Assembly: GCA_963735455.1 (NCBI GenBank) | Contig: CAVTKZ010000003.1 | Location: forward strand, 186,001-250,000 | Direction of reading: 5' to 3' | Origin: Palsa-1033 sp963735455 | GTDB lineage: Bacteria > Chloroflexota > Limnocylindria > Limnocylindrales > CSP1-4 | DNA: 64,000 nt | Shown here: piece after piece, positions 61,337 through 64,000 of the stretch | Position numbering within the stretch: the first letter of the stretch is position 1 | How the letters are laid out: every line of letters starts with the position of its first letter | Made by a program: the position numbers and the translations under genes | The notes under the pieces: generated by a model | What the model was told of the DNA's origin: nothing | The model's input: the letters and a program-made list of their open reading frames with translations, nothing else | Database searches by the model: none

Positions 61337-61695
61337 CTTCGGCCCCGCGCCGGGCGCGGGGGCCTGACGGCGACCAGGACCAGCCCAGAGACGCTGGCGC
61401 CGAAGAGAATTGGGACCGCAGCCTTGGCTGCGCGCGGGGGAAGGAGGAGCTCGAAGAACGGCTTCGGGTCGCCCCACTCGCGTTGGCGGCCGGCCATCGG
61501 GCAGTCGCCGCCGCCGATCCCCAAGGCGATGCCTTCGACGACCAGGAAGGTGATCCCTGCGCCAAGGCCCGGATCGCGGCGTCGGGTCAGGGCACAGACC
61601 CAGAGGTAGCCCAGGCTCGCGAGGCCTGCGATTGACCACGCCGTGTGCACGAGGCGAAACCGTTTCGCGGGCGGACTGAGCTCGGACCAGGTCAT
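61333..61695 (-). CDS. Four-helix membrane protein of unknown function
   Basis: 120 residues from ATG 61695 (a frame extending to 61737 is less likely). Hydrophobic segments about 15-36, 43-62 and 88-110, with a conserved-looking cytosolic loop DCPMAGRQREWGDPKPFFELLLPP. It is convergent with kamA and overlaps it by four bases. Unrecognised family. Confidence 0.65.
   Translation of the reverse strand: MTWSELSPPAKRFRLVHTAWSIAGLASLGYLWVCALTRRRDPGLGAGITFLVVEGIALGIGGGDCPMAGRQREWGDPKPFFELLLPPRAAKAAVPILFGASVSGLVLVAVRPPRPARGRS
61341..61364 (+). terminator. GC hairpin after kamA
   Basis: GGCCCCGCGCC (61341-61351) pairs with GGCGCGGGGGCC (61353-61364) with one bulged G and a very small loop, five bases after the kamA stop. 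It lies inside the end of the convergent gene and has no T tract, so it is only a candidate. Confidence 0.4.
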
Positions 61696-61864
61696 GGGCG
61701 GAGCCTGTGCCGAGCTCGCGTGGCTCGCCAGTGCCAAGGGTCACGACTCTGGTGCGGCTGAGTGCACATTCCGGCGAGGCGATCGTTCCCAGCCAGTGCC
61801 AACGGTTTCGACTCGGCTCGCTGATCAGCGGCGCCACCCGCGTCCGCGGGGCCGGCAACGGAGC

Positions 61865-63297
61865 CTACGTGCCGCCGGTCAGCCCCGAGACGGCCTTGAG
61901 CAGCTGGGCATCGCCCGATGCGGCGAGCTTGGCCGCGCTCATCGTCCCCAGGTCGGTCGGGGTGATGACCGTGCCCTTCGGCGTCGAATCGAGGGCGATG
62001 TCGGGCACGATGCCCTGCTTCCAGATCTGGCGACCGTCGCGGGTGAGCCACTCGATCGTGCCGATCAGGAGCGCCGAGCCGTCGCTCAGCTTGAACTGCG
62101 ACAGGACCGTGCCGGTCCCGAAGGTCTTCTGGCCGATCAAGGTCCCGCGCTTGGCGTCCTGGATCGCGCCCGAGACGATCTCGGCCGAGCTGGCGGTGCC
62201 ATTGTCGACGAGGACCGCCAGGGGCAGGTCGGTCGCCGTTCCGCCGGCCTTGACCGGGACCTCCTTGATCGTGCCGCTGCGGTCCTCCTCGCGGTAGACA
62301 TCGCCGTCCTTGAGGAACTGGCTGGCGACGCCGACGGCCTGGTCGACGTAGCCACCCGGATTGCCGCGCAGGTCGAGGACGAGGGCTGTCGCCCCGGCCG
62401 CGCGGGCCGCGGCGACCATCGTGACCAGCTCATCGGTCGCGTTGTTCGCGAACTGCTCGATCCGGATGTCGGCGACCTTCGTGCCCGGGACCAGCGCCCA
62501 GCTCACGGACGGGACGTCGACCTGGGCCCGCACGATCGTGACGCTGACCGGATCGGTCGCGCCGGAATGCTCGATCGACAGGGTGACCTGGGTCCCGGCG
62601 GTCCCCCGGATCTTGGCCACCACGGTATCGATGTCCTGGCCCTGGGTCGAGACGCCGTCGACGCTGAGGACGGTGTCACCGCCGAGCAGGCCGGCCTTCT
62701 CGGCCGGGCTGCCGGGGATGACCGACTGGATCACGGGCGATCCGTTGACCGTGCTCATCACGGCCCCGATCCCGACCACCGAGCCGCTCAGCGAGGAGTT
62801 CTCGTTGGCCAGGTCCTGGGGCGACAGGAAGCGGGTATGGTCCGTGTCGCCGACGGCGCTCAGCAGGCCGCTGATCGAGCCGTAGGTCAGGGCGGTCGGG
62901 TCGAGGGCCTTGGGGTCGACGTAGTTCTGCTGGAGGAGCTGCCAGGCCTGCTCGTAGACCGCGAACTGGGGCGGGAACGAAGGGTTGGCCTGGGGCAGGC
63001 CCAGCGCCCCACCCGCCGTGGGCGCGGCGGAGAAGCCGATCGTCACGCCCGCGCTGAAGGCGATCGCGACGGCCAGGATGAACGCCAGGACGCCCCGCCG
63101 GGATGCCTGCCGGCCGCGCTGTGGCGCGCTGACCTGCCAGCCCGGCGGCGGGGCCCAGGCCGGCTGGCTGGGCGACGACTGGAGGCCGAGAATCGGCGCG
63201 GCCCGGCCGGCTCGGGCGCCGGGGCCAGCGGTTGGCCGGCCACCGGCTCGGGCCCGGTCTCCTCGATCGAGCCGGAGCCTTCGGAGGGCGGAATCAT
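61865..63297 (-). pseudogene. S41-family (CtpA-like) protease with one frame break near its N-terminus
   Basis: About 475 residues when joined. The body, in frame from about 63195 to 61865, has a membrane helix (VLAFILAVAIAFSAGVTIGF), then a PDZ domain (VIQSVIPGSPAEKAGLLGGDTVLSVDG) and the S41 core with Ser in GTASSAEIVSGA and Lys in IGQKTFGTG. The likely N-terminus MIPPSEGSGSIEETGPEPVAG starts at ATG 63297 in another frame and breaks near 63195, where APILGLQSSPSQPAWAPPPGW continues. One missing base would restore it. Tail-specific protease at the outer face of the membrane; the frame break may be an assembly error. Confidence 0.8.
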
Positions 63298-63544
63298 CGT
63301 CAGGTGGGACTCGTCAGCGAAGCCATCCGGCCAAGTGTGACCCACAAGCGCGGCAAACGGGTGTTGGTCCGATAAAGATTTCGGGCGATCATGATCAGGA
63401 TCACGGTGTTCGGCCGCAACGAGCCGCCAGGCCGACGCTCTCGCCGGCGGAGCTTCGGGTGGTCATGGTAGTCTCGCTCAGAAGTCCTACCGGATAACTT
63501 CGCATTGCCCGCGGGGAGCGTCCCGCGGCTGGAGCCCTTCCTTC

Positions 63545-64000
63545 GTGACCGATCTTCGCCCTGCCGCCCCGGCGGCGGCCCGCCCCGGATCGATGGCCCT
63601 TCGGCCGGCTCCGGCCGGACTGCCCGATCCGAACATCCAGCCGCCGACGATCGCCGAATCGGGCGATCCCTTCTCGCTTCTCCGGATCCTCGAGCTGGTG
63701 GCTCGCCTCGAGCGTGGCCGCGCGATCCGGATCGACGACGTCGCGGCTGCCCTCAACTCGGCCTATCTCGACTGGACGTTCGCCCCGGCAGTCGTGACCG
63801 ACGCACTCATCGGCCTGCAGGCCAACTGGCTGTCGGACTACCGCAACGGCTCCGGGATCATCCTGGTCGAAGGGCCGCAGGGGCCCACGGTCACGATCGA
63901 GGACTCGAGCCGGGTCGACCCCTGGATTGTGCGCCAGGTCGCCCGGGTCGCCGACGCCTGCCGGGAAGCCCTGCTGGCGTTCAGCCGACGAGGCGGGACG
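63545..64000 (+). CDS. Unknown protein, N-terminal part, truncated by the window end
   Basis: 152 codons open to the last base. GTG 63545 is 12 bases after a GGAG. The start is Ala/Pro-rich; after it, helical text such as GDPFSLLRILELVARLERGRAIRIDDVAAALNSAYLDW and TDALIGLQANWLSDYRNGSGIILVEGP is seen. I do not recognise the family. It is divergent from the S41 protease gene across a 247-base gap. Confidence 0.6.
   Translation, partial: MTDLRPAAPAAARPGSMALRPAPAGLPDPNIQPPTIAESGDPFSLLRILELVARLERGRAIRIDDVAAALNSAYLDWTFAPAVVTDALIGLQANWLSDYRNGSGIILVEGPQGPTVTIEDSSRVDPWIVRQVARVADACREALLAFSRRGGT

Noticed and set aside
1..64000. CRISPR array, intact insertion sequence, prophage or toxin-antitoxin pair
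   Set aside because: No spaced repeats of array type and no transposase or phage structural gene were seen. The RHH protein has no adjacent toxin and sits in an ABC operon.

Overview
The window is a very GC-rich bacterial chromosome segment. Most codons end in G or C, GTG and TTG starts are frequent, and many neighbouring genes overlap by ATGA. There is no rRNA or other direct taxonomic marker. Several features recall high-GC Chloroflexota (for example Limnocylindria/Ellin6529-like lineages): proline/serine-rich lipoproteins, tandem AI-2E permeases, a class III cyclase fused to an AAA/TPR module, a lysine 2,3-aminomutase and the DsbA/VKOR pair. Actinobacterial relatives cannot be excluded; this placement is inference. 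Only two tRNAs are visible, Arg(CCG) and Asp(GTC). No CRISPR array, intact insertion sequence or prophage was seen.

Layout: 1-4.6 kb holds sugar-related genes (a three-gene minus-strand operon of a class I mannose-6-phosphate isomerase-like protein, a small membrane protein and a PQQ-type sugar dehydrogenase, divergent from a sugar isomerase/epimerase). 4.7-7.5 kb has a six-repeat lipoprotein, a VIT1/CCC1 transporter, a DUF4342 protein and a 46-residue membrane peptide. 7.7-11 kb is a sugar ABC importer without its ATPase. 11-16.1 kb has a nitroreductase-like/membrane fusion, a DUF4386 protein and a 911-residue MalT-like regulator. 16.3-16.8 kb has tRNA-Arg next to a decayed serine recombinase. 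17-20.3 kb is an operon of SPFH protein, ribbon-helix-helix protein, ABC ATPase and ABC-2 permease, followed by three tiny membrane proteins. 21.6-22.9 kb is a MarR regulator divergent from a tandem-barrel protein over a palindromic operator. 23.7-25.8 kb has an ECF sigma/anti-sigma pair and a lipoprotein. 25.9-29 kb is a coupled six-gene run of small enzymes (two dihydrofolate-reductase-like proteins, DUF1801, GNAT, DinB, TfoX).

29-49 kb looks like core chromosome: response regulator, two AI-2E permeases, cyclase-ATPase, CvpA, NDH-2, two cyclophilins, HisA-like, DUF885, threonine aldolase, tRNA-Asp, GNAT, CapA, PIG-L deacetylase, CoA transferase, FabI/FabL-like reductase and ribokinase. 49.2-53.8 kb is a metal (probably zinc) ABC importer divergent from a Fur-family regulator, which is followed by the DsbA/VKOR disulfide-forming pair. 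53.9-64 kb has a zinc-ribbon membrane protein, a CrtC/AttH-like lipoprotein coupled to an MMPL exporter, a GAF protein, lysine 2,3-aminomutase, a membrane protein, an S41 protease and a partial unknown gene.

Four otherwise well-conserved genes (DUF1801, DUF885, CoA transferase, S41 protease) each carry a single reading-frame break. That pattern fits residual assembly indels better than gene decay, and should be kept in mind when using these coordinates. The best leads for something new are the SPFH/RHH/ABC operon with its palindromic upstream site and satellite membrane peptides, the unexplained intergenic block at 37263-37513, the nested inverted repeat upstream of the aminomutase, and the MarR and Fur intergenic operators.
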